DNA of 40,070 nt, from the NCBI GenBank assembly GCA_959027945.1, contig CAUFRO010000019.1, positions 1 to 40,070 on the forward strand. Reading direction: 5' to 3'. The notes beneath the pieces are model-generated. The model saw only the letters and a program-made list of their open reading frames with translations, was not told the origin of the DNA and made no database searches. Of this stretch, positions 16,586-24,333 are shown in pieces. Positions within the stretch are counted from its first letter, which is position 1. Each line of letters begins with the position of its first letter. The translations under genes were made by a program, and so were the position numbers. The DNA comes from an uncultured Collinsella sp. (GTDB taxonomy: Bacteria > Actinomycetota > Coriobacteriia > Coriobacteriales > Coriobacteriaceae).

Positions 16586-17437
16586 CTAGGCCAAAGAACA
16601 CGGATAGAACGTTTGGTTAAAGAAGTCGACGACTTCGTTTTCGAACGCATTGATGCGCTCGTGAGCGTATTTGGCATAGATGATATGCCTCCGGTCACAC
16701 TCAAGACCGTTGAATACGGCAAACTGGCCCTTGGGATCGCTCACGGTATCCATGAGCGATGTGCCCATGAGCACCGAGCCACGAACCCGAGACGACAGTG
16801 TCTCGAGACCGCTGGGAAGCGGATTGGCAACCGTCGTGCAGGCAAGGCCCCGCTCGTCTAGAGCAGAAACCGCCAGCGCGACTCCGCCGCCAAGACCCTC
16901 GCCCCATGCAAAGATGCGGTCGGGGTCCATGCCATCAAGGTTGCGCGCAACTTTCGCCATCGCGCAACCCCAACGGACGCGCTCGACAAAGGCGGGCGAG
17001 GTAATCCCCTGCTGCAGATCGCTGGATCCAATCACTTCATCGTCCAGCGCAAGCACGGCATATCCCATGGCGGCAAACCTCGTCATGTGATGCCATCCCC
17101 GCACGGGTCGGTCGATGTCATGGAACATCAGGCACAGCGGAACAAGCTCGGATTTTCGGGCGCAACCAGAGGGCTCAATCAAACGGCCATGCACGACGTG
17201 CCCGCCGAGCTCAAAGGAAACCTCGGAGTAGCGCGCGCACGGATTGGCGAAATCAATCGCCGTAACGGTCAGCCCGCAAACCTCAAGGTCCGAAGCGGCT
17301 GTCTCCAACTCGGAAACATCCGCAGAAGCATCGCCGCACCAATCCCGGAAATCAGAGAGCCTTGACGAAACCGTCCCAGGAATCCCCGCAAGCTCGGGGA
17401 CAATCAGCTCATCGATATTGCTCTCGCACTTAGACAT
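16586..17437 (-). CDS. Acetylxylan-esterase-like protein lacking the catalytic serine (probable pseudoenzyme)
   Basis: 283-residue alpha/beta-hydrolase related to the gene just upstream. Matching segments are AMGYAVLALDDEVIG with GMGMALIALDCPGQG, and QFAVFNGLECDRRH with QFAVYNNLTCEKRH. The nucleophile elbow, GASQGG in the partner, is GEGLGG here, so Ser is replaced by Gly (about residue 181). The acid Asp230 (SLMDTV) and His259 (KYAHERI) are both kept. The frame is open throughout and has a GGAGGGGAGG site, so it is not an obvious decaying gene. It overlaps the partner by 8 bases, implying coupled translation. It may be a non-catalytic partner, a binding protein or an enzyme with altered chemistry; none can be chosen from sequence. 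Confidence 0.8.
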   Translation of the reverse strand: MSKCESNIDELIVPELAGIPGTVSSRLSDFRDWCGDASADVSELETAASDLEVCGLTVTAIDFANPCARYSEVSFELGGHVVHGRLIEPSGCARKSELVPLCLMFHDIDRPVRGWHHMTRFAAMGYAVLALDDEVIGSSDLQQGITSPAFVERVRWGCAMAKVARNLDGMDPDRIFAWGEGLGGGVALAVSALDERGLACTTVANPLPSGLETLSSRVRGSVLMGTSLMDTVSDPKGQFAVFNGLECDRRHIIYAKYAHERINAFENEVVDFFNQTFYPCSLA

Positions 17438-18407
17438 GAGCCTCCCCTCCCTTGCAGAAAAACGGAATGATCAGATCGTCATAATCCTGAATCTCCTCGT
17501 GACCGAAGCCTTCAAAGAACTCATGACGCTTTTCACAGGTCAGGTTGTTGTAGACTGCAAACTGCGTCGCCGGAGGGCAGACGATATCGGCTGTGCCCGT
17601 GCCAAACAGCACGGGGCATTTGACCATGGGGGCAAAGTTCTTGGAATCGAAGTACGCCAGCTTGGCATAGGCTTCGTCGATACGAGTCGAGTCCTCGTCA
17701 AACCAGCGAGACCAATAGCGCAGGCCCTCGTAGGCGATGTCGTCGGCATCCAAATCCCAGACCAGGCGGAAATCCGACAGGAAGGGATAGAGGATGGCGG
17801 CGCGATTGATAAGCTCGCTGTTAAGCGCACAGGTCGCTATACCCAAACCGCCGCCCTGCGACGCGCCGTTCACAAACACACGGGCAAGATCGATGCCCTC
17901 GAGCTCGCGAACAATACGGCACAGAATGCGAATATCTTGGTGCAAGCGGACATAGTAGAGGTTGGCCGGGTCACCGTCGATACCGGCGACGATATGGCCC
18001 GCGACCGTTGTGCCCTCAAATCCGCCAATGTCCTCGGACGGACCTCCTTGACCAGGACAATCGAGAGCAATGAGCGCCATGCCCATGCCCGCAAACGATG
18101 CCTGCTCAAACCAGCTGCGACTCGCACCTGGATATCCATGGAACTGAAGTACCAATGGCATGGGCTCGTCCGAGACAGGTTTAAGGTACTTGGCGTGCAG
18201 GCGAGCGCCACACATGCCGGTATACCAGAGATCGAAAAGCTGGCAGGTCACGGCATCGGTGACCGATGCCGCCTCGATCGCATAGTCAAGCCCGACGGCG
18301 TCAGCCTCGACCATGCGATCCTTCCAAAAGAGATCGAAATCTGATGGACGGGGCATGGCGCCTCGATATTCACCAAATTGCTGTTGTAGCTCCTGAGCAC
18401 TTGGCAT
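17430..18407 (-). CDS. Acetylxylan esterase/cephalosporin-C deacetylase family acetylesterase
   Basis: 325-residue cytoplasmic alpha/beta-hydrolase of the AXE1 family (no signal peptide). It has the family N terminus PRPSDFDLFWKDRM, QFHGYPGASRSWF for the oxyanion region, the nucleophile elbow NGASQGG (Ser183), the acid in GTADIVCPP (Asp274) and the His in FGHEE (His303). The family removes acetyl groups from sugars. In this locus the likely substrate is O-acetylated sialic acid or ManNAc after import, which is inference. I use the ATG giving MPSAQELQQQ; a TTG five codons upstream has no spacing to the AAAGG. It lies 80 bases after satD, past a hairpin. Confidence 0.88.
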   Translation of the reverse strand: MPSAQELQQQFGEYRGAMPRPSDFDLFWKDRMVEADAVGLDYAIEAASVTDAVTCQLFDLWYTGMCGARLHAKYLKPVSDEPMPLVLQFHGYPGASRSWFEQASFAGMGMALIALDCPGQGGPSEDIGGFEGTTVAGHIVAGIDGDPANLYYVRLHQDIRILCRIVRELEGIDLARVFVNGASQGGGLGIATCALNSELINRAAILYPFLSDFRLVWDLDADDIAYEGLRYWSRWFDEDSTRIDEAYAKLAYFDSKNFAPMVKCPVLFGTGTADIVCPPATQFAVYNNLTCEKRHEFFEGFGHEEIQDYDDLIIPFFCKGGEAHV

Positions 18408-18443
18408 GGCTCGTGAACCCAACCTTTCGAAATCGCAACGGAG

Positions 18444-18471
18444 GTGCGCCCGGCAAGGGAACCGGGCGCAC
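18444..18471 (-). terminator. Hairpin after satD
   Basis: A perfect 10-bp stem, GTGCGCCCGG (18444-18453) with CCGGGCGCAC (18462-18471), and an 8-base loop. The minus-strand sequence that follows lacks a run of U, so it is likely a partial terminator or a stabilising hairpin separating transporter and catabolic messages. Confidence 0.6.
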
Positions 18472-18487
18472 GGGAGGGAAAGCGAGG

Positions 18488-19315
18488 CTACTCGCCGAGC
18501 TTGGGATGCAGCAGCGACGGCGCAGCGCCGAGCAGCATCTTGGTGTAGGGGTCCTGAGGGTGCTGGAAGACCTGCTTGGCCTCGCCCTGCTCGACGATCT
18601 TGCCGCCATTCATGACGATGATGTCGTCGGAAATATAGCGGACCGTCTGGATGTCATGGCTAATGAACACCATGGCCAGGCCGAGTTCCTTCTTAAGGTC
18701 GGTCAGCAGGTTCAGAATCTGCGCGCGGACCGAAACGTCCAGAGCCGAGGTGGGCTCGTCGGCGATGATGGCATCGGGGTTCAGCGACAGGGCACGGGCA
18801 ATTGCGACGCGCTGGCGCTGGCCGCCCGAAAGCTGGCCGGGAAGAACCTCGGCGGCAGAACTGGGCAGACCGGTGAGCTCCAAGAGTTCCTTGACGCGCT
18901 TCTCCTGCTCGGCCTCGGTGCCCAGATTGTGGACGCGCATGGGATCGAGCAGCTGCTCGCGAACGACCATGCGGGGGTTGAGTGCCGTCGCGGGGTTCTG
19001 GAACACGACCGAGATGACGCGGCCCATGTGACGACGGTCCTCGGCGGTACGCTTGGTGACGTCCTTGCCCTTAAAGTAGACCTTGCCGCTCGTGGGGGCC
19101 TGAAGGCCGCACATGACGTTAGCCGTGGTGGACTTTCCGCAACCGGACTCGCCGACGATGCCGATGGTCTGTCCGGGCATGAGCTTAATCGTTACACCCT
19201 GGACGGCATGAACCAGGTTGGGGTGCAGAATCGAGCCGGTACGGGTCCTAAAGGTGACGTGGACGTCATCAAGGAAGATGATCGGCTCGACGCCGTTGAC
19301 TGCGGTCTCGCTCAT
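18488..19315 (-). CDS. satD: Sialic-acid/peptide-type ABC transporter ATP-binding protein (SatD-like)
   Basis: 275-residue ATPase of the oligopeptide class. Walker A GESGCGKST, signature LSGGQRQRVAIARAL, Walker B AIIADEPTSALD and switch SHD are all present. It stops soon after the ATPase core (MLLGAAPSLLHPKLGE) and lacks the Cys-rich C-terminal extension seen in OppF in this window. The start directly abuts the satC stop and has an unusually complete ribosome-binding site, GGAGGTGAT, inside satC. It would pair with the ATPase half of SatC. The symbol is by analogy to SatABCD sialic-acid transporters and is inferred from gene order. Confidence 0.8.
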   Translation of the reverse strand: MSETAVNGVEPIIFLDDVHVTFRTRTGSILHPNLVHAVQGVTIKLMPGQTIGIVGESGCGKSTTANVMCGLQAPTSGKVYFKGKDVTKRTAEDRRHMGRVISVVFQNPATALNPRMVVREQLLDPMRVHNLGTEAEQEKRVKELLELTGLPSSAAEVLPGQLSGGQRQRVAIARALSLNPDAIIADEPTSALDVSVRAQILNLLTDLKKELGLAMVFISHDIQTVRYISDDIIVMNGGKIVEQGEAKQVFQHPQDPYTKMLLGAAPSLLHPKLGE

Positions 19316-21331
19316 CTACATCACCTCCGCGTGAGGGGTCAAACCATTTGCCTTGAGCACCTCGTCGGGGAGCTCGGAATAGAAGTGCTCGGTGCCGGGC
19401 ACGCGCTTGAAGACCGGACGGGTGTCCAGGCCAATGCGCGGATGGCTCGAGCGGGGCGCGAAGCGATCGCCCTTGGGGAAATCGCGCGGGCTCGGAACGG
19501 CGCCGGGCACCTGGTGCAGGCGGCCCGAACCGCTCTCGATGGACAGGACGGAGCCCAGAAGGCCGCGGGTGTACTCGTGAATCGGGTTGGTGAGCAGCTC
19601 CTTGGTGGGCGCCTGCTCGATAACCTGGCCGGCGTACATAACCGTAATGTTGTGGGCGACCTCGGCGACCAGCGCCAGGTCGTGTGAAACGAAGATCATG
19701 GCAAAGCCGAGCTTGGCCTGAAGGTCGTTGAGCAGCTTGATGACCTGCTTCTGGACGGTAACGTCCAGAGCGGTCGTGGGCTCGTCGCAGATGACCAGCT
19801 TGGGGTCGCGGGTAAGGGCCATAGCGATCAGAACGCGCTGACGCTGACCACCGGAAAGCTCATGCGGATAGCTCTCGAGCGTACGCTTGGGGTCGAGGCC
19901 CACGAGCTCCAGGAGCTCCTCGGCGCTACGGGTGCCGCCGCGCTTGGTGAGCTGCTTCATCTGGGCGGAAATGAGCATGGAGGGGTTGAGCGAGGACAGG
20001 GCATCCTGATAGACCATGGCGATATCGGTACCGCGCAGGCCGAACCACTCCTTCTTGCTCATCTTGAGCAGGTCGCGGCCCTCCCAGAGAACCTCGCCGG
20101 AAAGATGCTCGTCATCGTCGGTCAGGCCCATGATGGCCAGCGTGGTGATGGACTTACCGCAGCCGGACTCGCCTACCAGGCCCATGGTCTGGCCGGGACG
20201 GACGTCAAAGTTAACGTGGTCGACGACGTTGATATCACCGTGGTGCTCAAACTGGATGCAGAAATCGCGGACCGAAAGGATCGGCTCAACGGACTCATCG
20301 GGCACATGGCGGTCGTTACGCTTGAGTTCGACATCGCGCAGGGCGCCAAGACGGGCGGACAGGGACTGAGCCTGCTCCTTGTAGGCACGAACGGGGTCGG
20401 AGACCAGCAGGTCGGCCTCACGGCGCTTGGAGGAATCGGTCGGATCCAGGGCGGCGGAGGGAGCAGCGGCCATGGCGTCGGTAATGCCCTCGGAGAGGAT
20501 GTTGAGCGCCAGGCAGGTGATCATGATGGCCAGGCCCGGGAACAGTGCCTGCCACCAACGGCCAGCGAGCACGCCACCGCGGGCGTCGGCGAGAATGTTG
20601 CCCCAGGTAGCGGTGGGCTCCTGGATGCCGGCGCCGATGAAGGTCAGCGAGGCCTCGAAGATGATGGCGTCGGCGACCAGGGTAACGGTGAAGACCATAA
20701 TCGGAGCGATGCAGTTGCGCAGAACATGCTTGATCAGAATCCACGGAGCCTTGGCGCCGGACACGATGACCGCGCGGACATAGTCCTCACCGTACTCGGA
20801 CACGATGTTGGCGCGCACGATACGGGCGATCTGCGGGGTGTACATAAAGCCGATCGCAAAGATGATCGACGGCACGGAATTGCCCAGGATGGAAACGAAA
20901 ACGGCTGCGAGGGCGATACCCGGGATGGACATGATGATGTCCAGGATACGCATGATCGCCTCAGAGATAGACTTGCGCGAAACCGCTGCAAGAGCGCCCA
21001 CGACCGAGCCGCAGACCAGAGCCATGGCAGTAGCGCCAAAGCCGATAATCAGCGAGTAACGACCACCGTAGAGCATACGCGACAGAATGTCGCGGCCCTT
21101 GTCGTCGGTACCGAAGATAAACCCGTTGCCGGGAGCCTGGCGAGCCGTAAAGATCTCAACCGGGCTATAGGGGGCAAGCAGGGGAGCAAGGATCGCAGTC
21201 AGGGCGACCAGCACCAGAACGACGGCGGCAATCTTAGAAGACAGCGTCATCTTCTTCCAGCCACCGAGCTTGAGCCCCTTGGAGGCAGCCTTCTCGAGCT
21301 GCTCGGTTTGCTTCTCTCGAATCTTTACCAT
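19316..21331 (-). CDS. satC: Fused permease-ATPase of an oligopeptide-class ABC transporter (SatC-like)
   Basis: 671-residue fusion. Residues 1-285 are an OppC/DppC-type permease with helices from about residue 32, the FGTDDKGRDIL motif at 73-83 and an EAA loop around 180-205. Residues 286-345 form a charged linker. Residues 346-671 are an OppD-type ATPase with Walker A GESGCGKS at 387-394, LSGGQ at 492-496, VICDE at 513-517 and His550. The reading frame is continuous, so this is a true fusion. The C-terminal extension keeps its shape (GDRFAPRSSHPR) but lacks the Cys residues that OppD and OppF here retain. From memory, sialic-acid transporters of Haemophilus ducreyi (SatABCD) and Corynebacterium (SiaEFGI) have such a fusion, which supports the substrate guess. 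Confidence 0.88.
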   Translation of the reverse strand: MVKIREKQTEQLEKAASKGLKLGGWKKMTLSSKIAAVVLVLVALTAILAPLLAPYSPVEIFTARQAPGNGFIFGTDDKGRDILSRMLYGGRYSLIIGFGATAMALVCGSVVGALAAVSRKSISEAIMRILDIIMSIPGIALAAVFVSILGNSVPSIIFAIGFMYTPQIARIVRANIVSEYGEDYVRAVIVSGAKAPWILIKHVLRNCIAPIMVFTVTLVADAIIFEASLTFIGAGIQEPTATWGNILADARGGVLAGRWWQALFPGLAIMITCLALNILSEGITDAMAAAPSAALDPTDSSKRREADLLVSDPVRAYKEQAQSLSARLGALRDVELKRNDRHVPDESVEPILSVRDFCIQFEHHGDINVVDHVNFDVRPGQTMGLVGESGCGKSITTLAIMGLTDDDEHLSGEVLWEGRDLLKMSKKEWFGLRGTDIAMVYQDALSSLNPSMLISAQMKQLTKRGGTRSAEELLELVGLDPKRTLESYPHELSGGQRQRVLIAMALTRDPKLVICDEPTTALDVTVQKQVIKLLNDLQAKLGFAMIFVSHDLALVAEVAHNITVMYAGQVIEQAPTKELLTNPIHEYTRGLLGSVLSIESGSGRLHQVPGAVPSPRDFPKGDRFAPRSSHPRIGLDTRPVFKRVPGTEHFYSELPDEVLKANGLTPHAEVM

Positions 21332-21334
21332 AAT

Positions 21335-22291
21335 CTACACCGTCCTGATGCGCGGGTTGATGAGCAGGTAGAGCATGTCAACCACGATGTTGATGATGAT
21401 GAAGGCAAGAGCAACGACGATAACGACGCCCTGAACCAGGTTCGCCTCGTTGCCCTGAACGCCCTGCAGAATCGCGGTGCCCATGCCGGGGAGGTTGAAG
21501 ATAACCTCGATGACGACGGCGCCGCCCATGAGGTAGCCGATCTTAAGACCGAGGGTGGTGACCGGGGTGATCAGCGCATTGCGAAGAACGTTGATGCCGA
21601 CGACGACCTTCTCGGGAACGCCGGCGCCACGAGCCATACGGACATAGTCCTTGTCGAGCTCCTCGACCATGGCGGTACGCACGATACGAGTCATCTGGCC
21701 CGTCAGCGGAAATGCCAAGGCGATAGCGGGCATGATCATACGTCCCAGATAGCCAACCGGATTCGTGGTGAAGTGAGGCAGAGCACCCGATGCCGGGAGC
21801 ACCTTAAGGTAGGAAGAGAACAGCAGGATCAACAGAACGGCAAGCCAGAACGACGGGGTTGCCAAGCCGGCGATGGAAAAGACGCGGATCACTTGGTCCG
21901 GCCATTTGTCGCGATACAGTGCCGCGATGACGCCGAGCAAAAACGAAACGACCGCACCGATGGCAAGACCGATGAAGGTCAACTGCATCGTGACGGGCAG
22001 GGCCGTGGAGATGCGCTTGGCAACGGAGTTGCGAGCAGCGCCGTAGGTACCCATGTCGCCATGAATCAAATCGCCCATATAGCGCACGTAGCGCACGGGC
22101 CAGGGGTCGTCCAGACCATACTTCTCATGGTACTCGGCAACCGCCTCGGGCGAGGCACCGTCACCCAACGCCGTGTAGGCGGGGTCGGTCTTGGAGAACG
22201 ACATAAGGAAGAACACCAGGACGGTGACGCCCAATGCCATGATCGGCAGCGCCACAAGACGCCTTCCAATCAAACGTAGCAAGTTGTTCAC
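21335..22291 (-). CDS. satB: ABC transporter permease, OppB/DppB type (SatB-like)
   Basis: 318-residue membrane permease forming the pore with the permease half of SatC. Start region NNLLRLIGRRLVALPIMALGV and first-loop SFSKTDPAYTALG match the DppB family; the EAA loop is DYVRMARGAGVPEKVV and the C terminus is INPRIRTV. I choose the GTG at 22291, which has AGGGGAG 6 bases upstream; a TTG 11 codons earlier gives a charged, non-conserved leader. It lies 3 bases before satC. Its leader contains a small perfect hairpin just downstream of the satA terminator. Confidence 0.87.
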   Translation of the reverse strand: MNNLLRLIGRRLVALPIMALGVTVLVFFLMSFSKTDPAYTALGDGASPEAVAEYHEKYGLDDPWPVRYVRYMGDLIHGDMGTYGAARNSVAKRISTALPVTMQLTFIGLAIGAVVSFLLGVIAALYRDKWPDQVIRVFSIAGLATPSFWLAVLLILLFSSYLKVLPASGALPHFTTNPVGYLGRMIMPAIALAFPLTGQMTRIVRTAMVEELDKDYVRMARGAGVPEKVVVGINVLRNALITPVTTLGLKIGYLMGGAVVIEVIFNLPGMGTAILQGVQGNEANLVQGVVIVVALAFIIINIVVDMLYLLINPRIRTV

Positions 22292-22331
22292 GTTCTCTCC
22301 CCTTTCTTTTGTCGGTAGGACCAACTGGTAT

Positions 22332-22349
22332 ATGAGTACGGATACTCAT
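22332..22349 (-). other. Small perfect hairpin ahead of satB
   Basis: ATGAGTA-CGGA-TACTCAT: a 7-bp stem with a tetraloop, directly next to the satA terminator and about 40 bases before the satB start. It may protect the 5' end of a processed satBCD message or be a protein site. The role is unknown. Confidence 0.45.
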
Positions 22350-22352
22350 TAC

Positions 22353-22386
22353 AAGACCCGAGCGACATCGAGGCCGCCCGGGTCTT
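22353..22386 (-). terminator. Intercistronic terminator between satA and satB
   Basis: AAGACCCG (22353-22360) pairs with CGGGTCTT (22379-22386) around an 18-base loop. On the minus strand the stem is followed by GTAATG, a poor U-tract. As with the opp locus, it sits right after the binding-protein gene and probably lowers transporter-core expression relative to the binding protein. Confidence 0.65.
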
Positions 22387-22446
22387 TGTTTCAACTATGA
22401 GGACGCTGCCTTACGACCGACGCCCCACATATGACTCAAGCGAGTC

Positions 22447-24060
22447 TTAGGCCTTGACGGTCGCGACGCCCCTGAAGGACATGCTCGTCGTGCCGATGCC
22501 CTTGAAGCCATCGAGGGCCTCGCCGTTGGGCGCGGTCGACGGATCGTCCCAGGAAGCGGAAACGGTCTTGACGTGGACAACGGGGTACAGAACGGCGTTG
22601 TCGGCGATGATGTCGAAGCACTCGTTCCACTTCTTCTGCTGCTCGTCGCCCTCGGCGGCAAGAGCCTCGTCCATGAGACCGTGGAGCTTCGCCCACTCGG
22701 CGGAATCCTTCCACGGGCAACGGGTCTGCATCCAGACGTTGTCGCCATACCACCAGTTGAGCAGCAGGTCGGGGTCGGCGCCGAAGCAGGACGGATCGCC
22801 AGGAGCGAGAAGGATATCGTAGGCCTCGCCGCCGTCGATGGCAGCGTAGGTGGCCGGCGAGGTATCGGTCTGGATGGTCACATCGAAGCCGAGAGCGTCG
22901 AGGTCGTTCTTGACCTGAGCGGCCATGCCCTTGATCTGCTCGTTATCGGTGGTGCGCAGGGTGATTGCGCCCGGGGTGATGCCAGACTCTTCGATGAGCT
23001 TCTTGGCCTTCTTGGCGTCAGTCTTGTACACCGTGGAAGCCTCATGATAGTTGGTGAAGCTCTTGGGCAGGTAGCAGCTGGCAGCGGTGGCAAGGCCGGC
23101 GAAGGTGTTGGTGATCATCTTCTCGGTGTCGAGCGCGTACATGACGGCCTGACGGACCTTGACGTTGTTCCAAGGCTCCTTGGCGACGTTGAACATGATG
23201 AAGCGGGTGCCGAAGCCCTGGACGTTGTCGATCTTGCAGCCAGCGCTCTCGAGCTGGTCGACGGCGTCAGCGGTGACGAGCTCCATAACGAGCGTGGAGC
23301 CCTCCTGCTGAGCGGTAACGCGAGCGGTGGGGTCGGTCAGGATGCTGTACTGGATCTTCTTATCCTCGGCAGCATACTCACCGTTGTACTCGGGGTTGGG
23401 AACCAGGGTGATCTCGGTATCGGAGATAGAGTCGTACATCCAGGGGCCGGAACCGATCGGCTGCTTGGCGCGATCCTCCTCGGCCTGGGTGGCCGGGGTA
23501 ACACGGATGATGGCCAGACGATCCTTGAGCAGGGAGAAGTTGGGAACCTTGGTCTTGACCGTTACAGTGCTGGCGTCCTTGGCCTCGATGGACTCGAAGG
23601 GCTGGAAGAACGGAGCATAGGTAGCAGAAGCGGCGCAAGCGGTGTAGGAGGCAACGACGTCGTCAGCGGTGACCTCGGTACCATCGGAGAACTTGGCACC
23701 CTTGCGGATGGTGACCTCGAAGGTAGTGTCGTCCACGGACTTGGGATCGTCGGTGGCGAGCTCGTTGAAGGTGCTGTAGTCGTGGTAATCGATGCCGTAG
23801 AGGCCCTCGATGACGTGCCAGTTAGCACCCAGGCCCACAGCGGAGCCGGTGCTGGCGGGGTCGAAGCTGGACGGAGCGTAAGCGGAACCAGCGGTGATCA
23901 CGCCGCCGCCACGGTTGGCGGAATCAGTGGAACCGGAAGCGGAACCTTCGTCGCTAGAGCTGCCACCGCAGCCAGTGAGACCAAGCCCTGCGACAGCAGC
24001 GACGCTGCCGGTGAGGCCGAGGAACGAACGCCTGGACATACCCTTGTTGATGATGGCCAT
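22447..24060 (-). CDS. satA: SBP family 5 binding lipoprotein of an ABC transporter (SatA-like)
   Basis: 537-residue extracytoplasmic binding protein. The N terminus has a twin-arginine motif SRRSFLG, a hydrophobic core and the lipobox LTGC followed by GGSSSDEGS, so it is probably a Tat-exported lipoprotein. The mature part has family 5 features (SSFDPAST, the FEVTIRKGAKFSDGTEVTADD strand, PIGSGPWMYD). I use the ATG giving MAIINKGMSR, with AGGAG 6 bases upstream. Family 5 proteins bind peptides, nickel, and in the Sat subgroup sialic acid; the downstream nan genes favour sialic acid. Its 365-base leader contains a predicted three-way-junction RNA. Confidence 0.87.
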   Translation of the reverse strand: MAIINKGMSRRSFLGLTGSVAAVAGLGLTGCGGSSSDEGSASGSTDSANRGGGVITAGSAYAPSSFDPASTGSAVGLGANWHVIEGLYGIDYHDYSTFNELATDDPKSVDDTTFEVTIRKGAKFSDGTEVTADDVVASYTACAASATYAPFFQPFESIEAKDASTVTVKTKVPNFSLLKDRLAIIRVTPATQAEEDRAKQPIGSGPWMYDSISDTEITLVPNPEYNGEYAAEDKKIQYSILTDPTARVTAQQEGSTLVMELVTADAVDQLESAGCKIDNVQGFGTRFIMFNVAKEPWNNVKVRQAVMYALDTEKMITNTFAGLATAASCYLPKSFTNYHEASTVYKTDAKKAKKLIEESGITPGAITLRTTDNEQIKGMAAQVKNDLDALGFDVTIQTDTSPATYAAIDGGEAYDILLAPGDPSCFGADPDLLLNWWYGDNVWMQTRCPWKDSAEWAKLHGLMDEALAAEGDEQQKKWNECFDIIADNAVLYPVVHVKTVSASWDDPSTAPNGEALDGFKGIGTTSMSFRGVATVKA

Positions 24061-24179
24061 GTCTTCTCCTATCAATAGAGAATCTTACCCGGGAGCACCT
24101 AGACTTGCCCCCGCGCAACTTGCGGACGATATATACCTTACCTACCGACGAACCCAACTGAGGTGCCGCGCTCGGCGAC

Positions 24180-24260
24180 CGATACATACATACGCTTGAA
24201 CGGTATTTACTACCGTTCACCGAATTCATTGACAAATGATTCGACAGACAGTATGTATCG
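24180..24260 (-). ncRNA. Candidate structured leader RNA (three-way junction) ahead of satA
   Basis: An outer perfect 10-bp stem, CGATACATAC (24180-24189) with GTATGTATCG (24251-24260), encloses two hairpins. Hairpin one is GAACGGTA/TACCGTTC (24198-24218), a perfect 8-bp stem with a 5-base loop. Hairpin two is CGAAT-CATT/AATG-ATTCG (24221-24243), a 9-bp stem with one bulge and a GACA loop. Joined, they make an 81-base three-way junction about 120 bases before the satA start. It matches no riboswitch class that I can recognise. Nested DNA operators are an alternative reading. Confidence 0.5.
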
Positions 24261-24323
24261 ACGAGGTGAGATATCAGTTTTCGTCAACCCGCAGGATAGC
24301 AGTGTTGTTCACCATGGCTAGTC

Positions 24324-24333
24324 AAACGTTTTA
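24324..24333. promoter_or_regulatory. AAACGTTTTA box ahead of satA, candidate operator
   Basis: The 10-base string is identical to the core of the palindrome ahead of gap (11622-11631). Here the flanks are TC and GC, so only AAACGTTT is symmetric. It overlaps a TTGACT hexamer on the minus strand that could be the satA -35, a place where binding would repress transcription. Confidence 0.35.

Noticed and set aside
16586..17437. Frameshifted remnant of an esterase gene
   Set aside because: The frame is open over 283 codons with a good ribosome-binding site, and both Asp and His of the triad remain; only the nucleophile is changed.
19316..21331. Missed stop or assembly join creating the satC fusion
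   Set aside because: The frame is continuous through a plausible charged linker, and fused permease-ATPases are known in sialic-acid type transporters.
19862..22279. An 805-codon plus-strand open frame opposite satC and satB
   Set aside because: It lies opposite genes with clear family motifs, is rich in Asp, Gly, His and Arg, has no domain I recognise, and is the expected mirror of GC-rich codon use.
24180..24260. Purine or 2'-deoxyguanosine riboswitch, suggested by the three-way junction
   Set aside because: The junction strands lack the conserved purine-riboswitch core bases and the loops are not complementary to each other.
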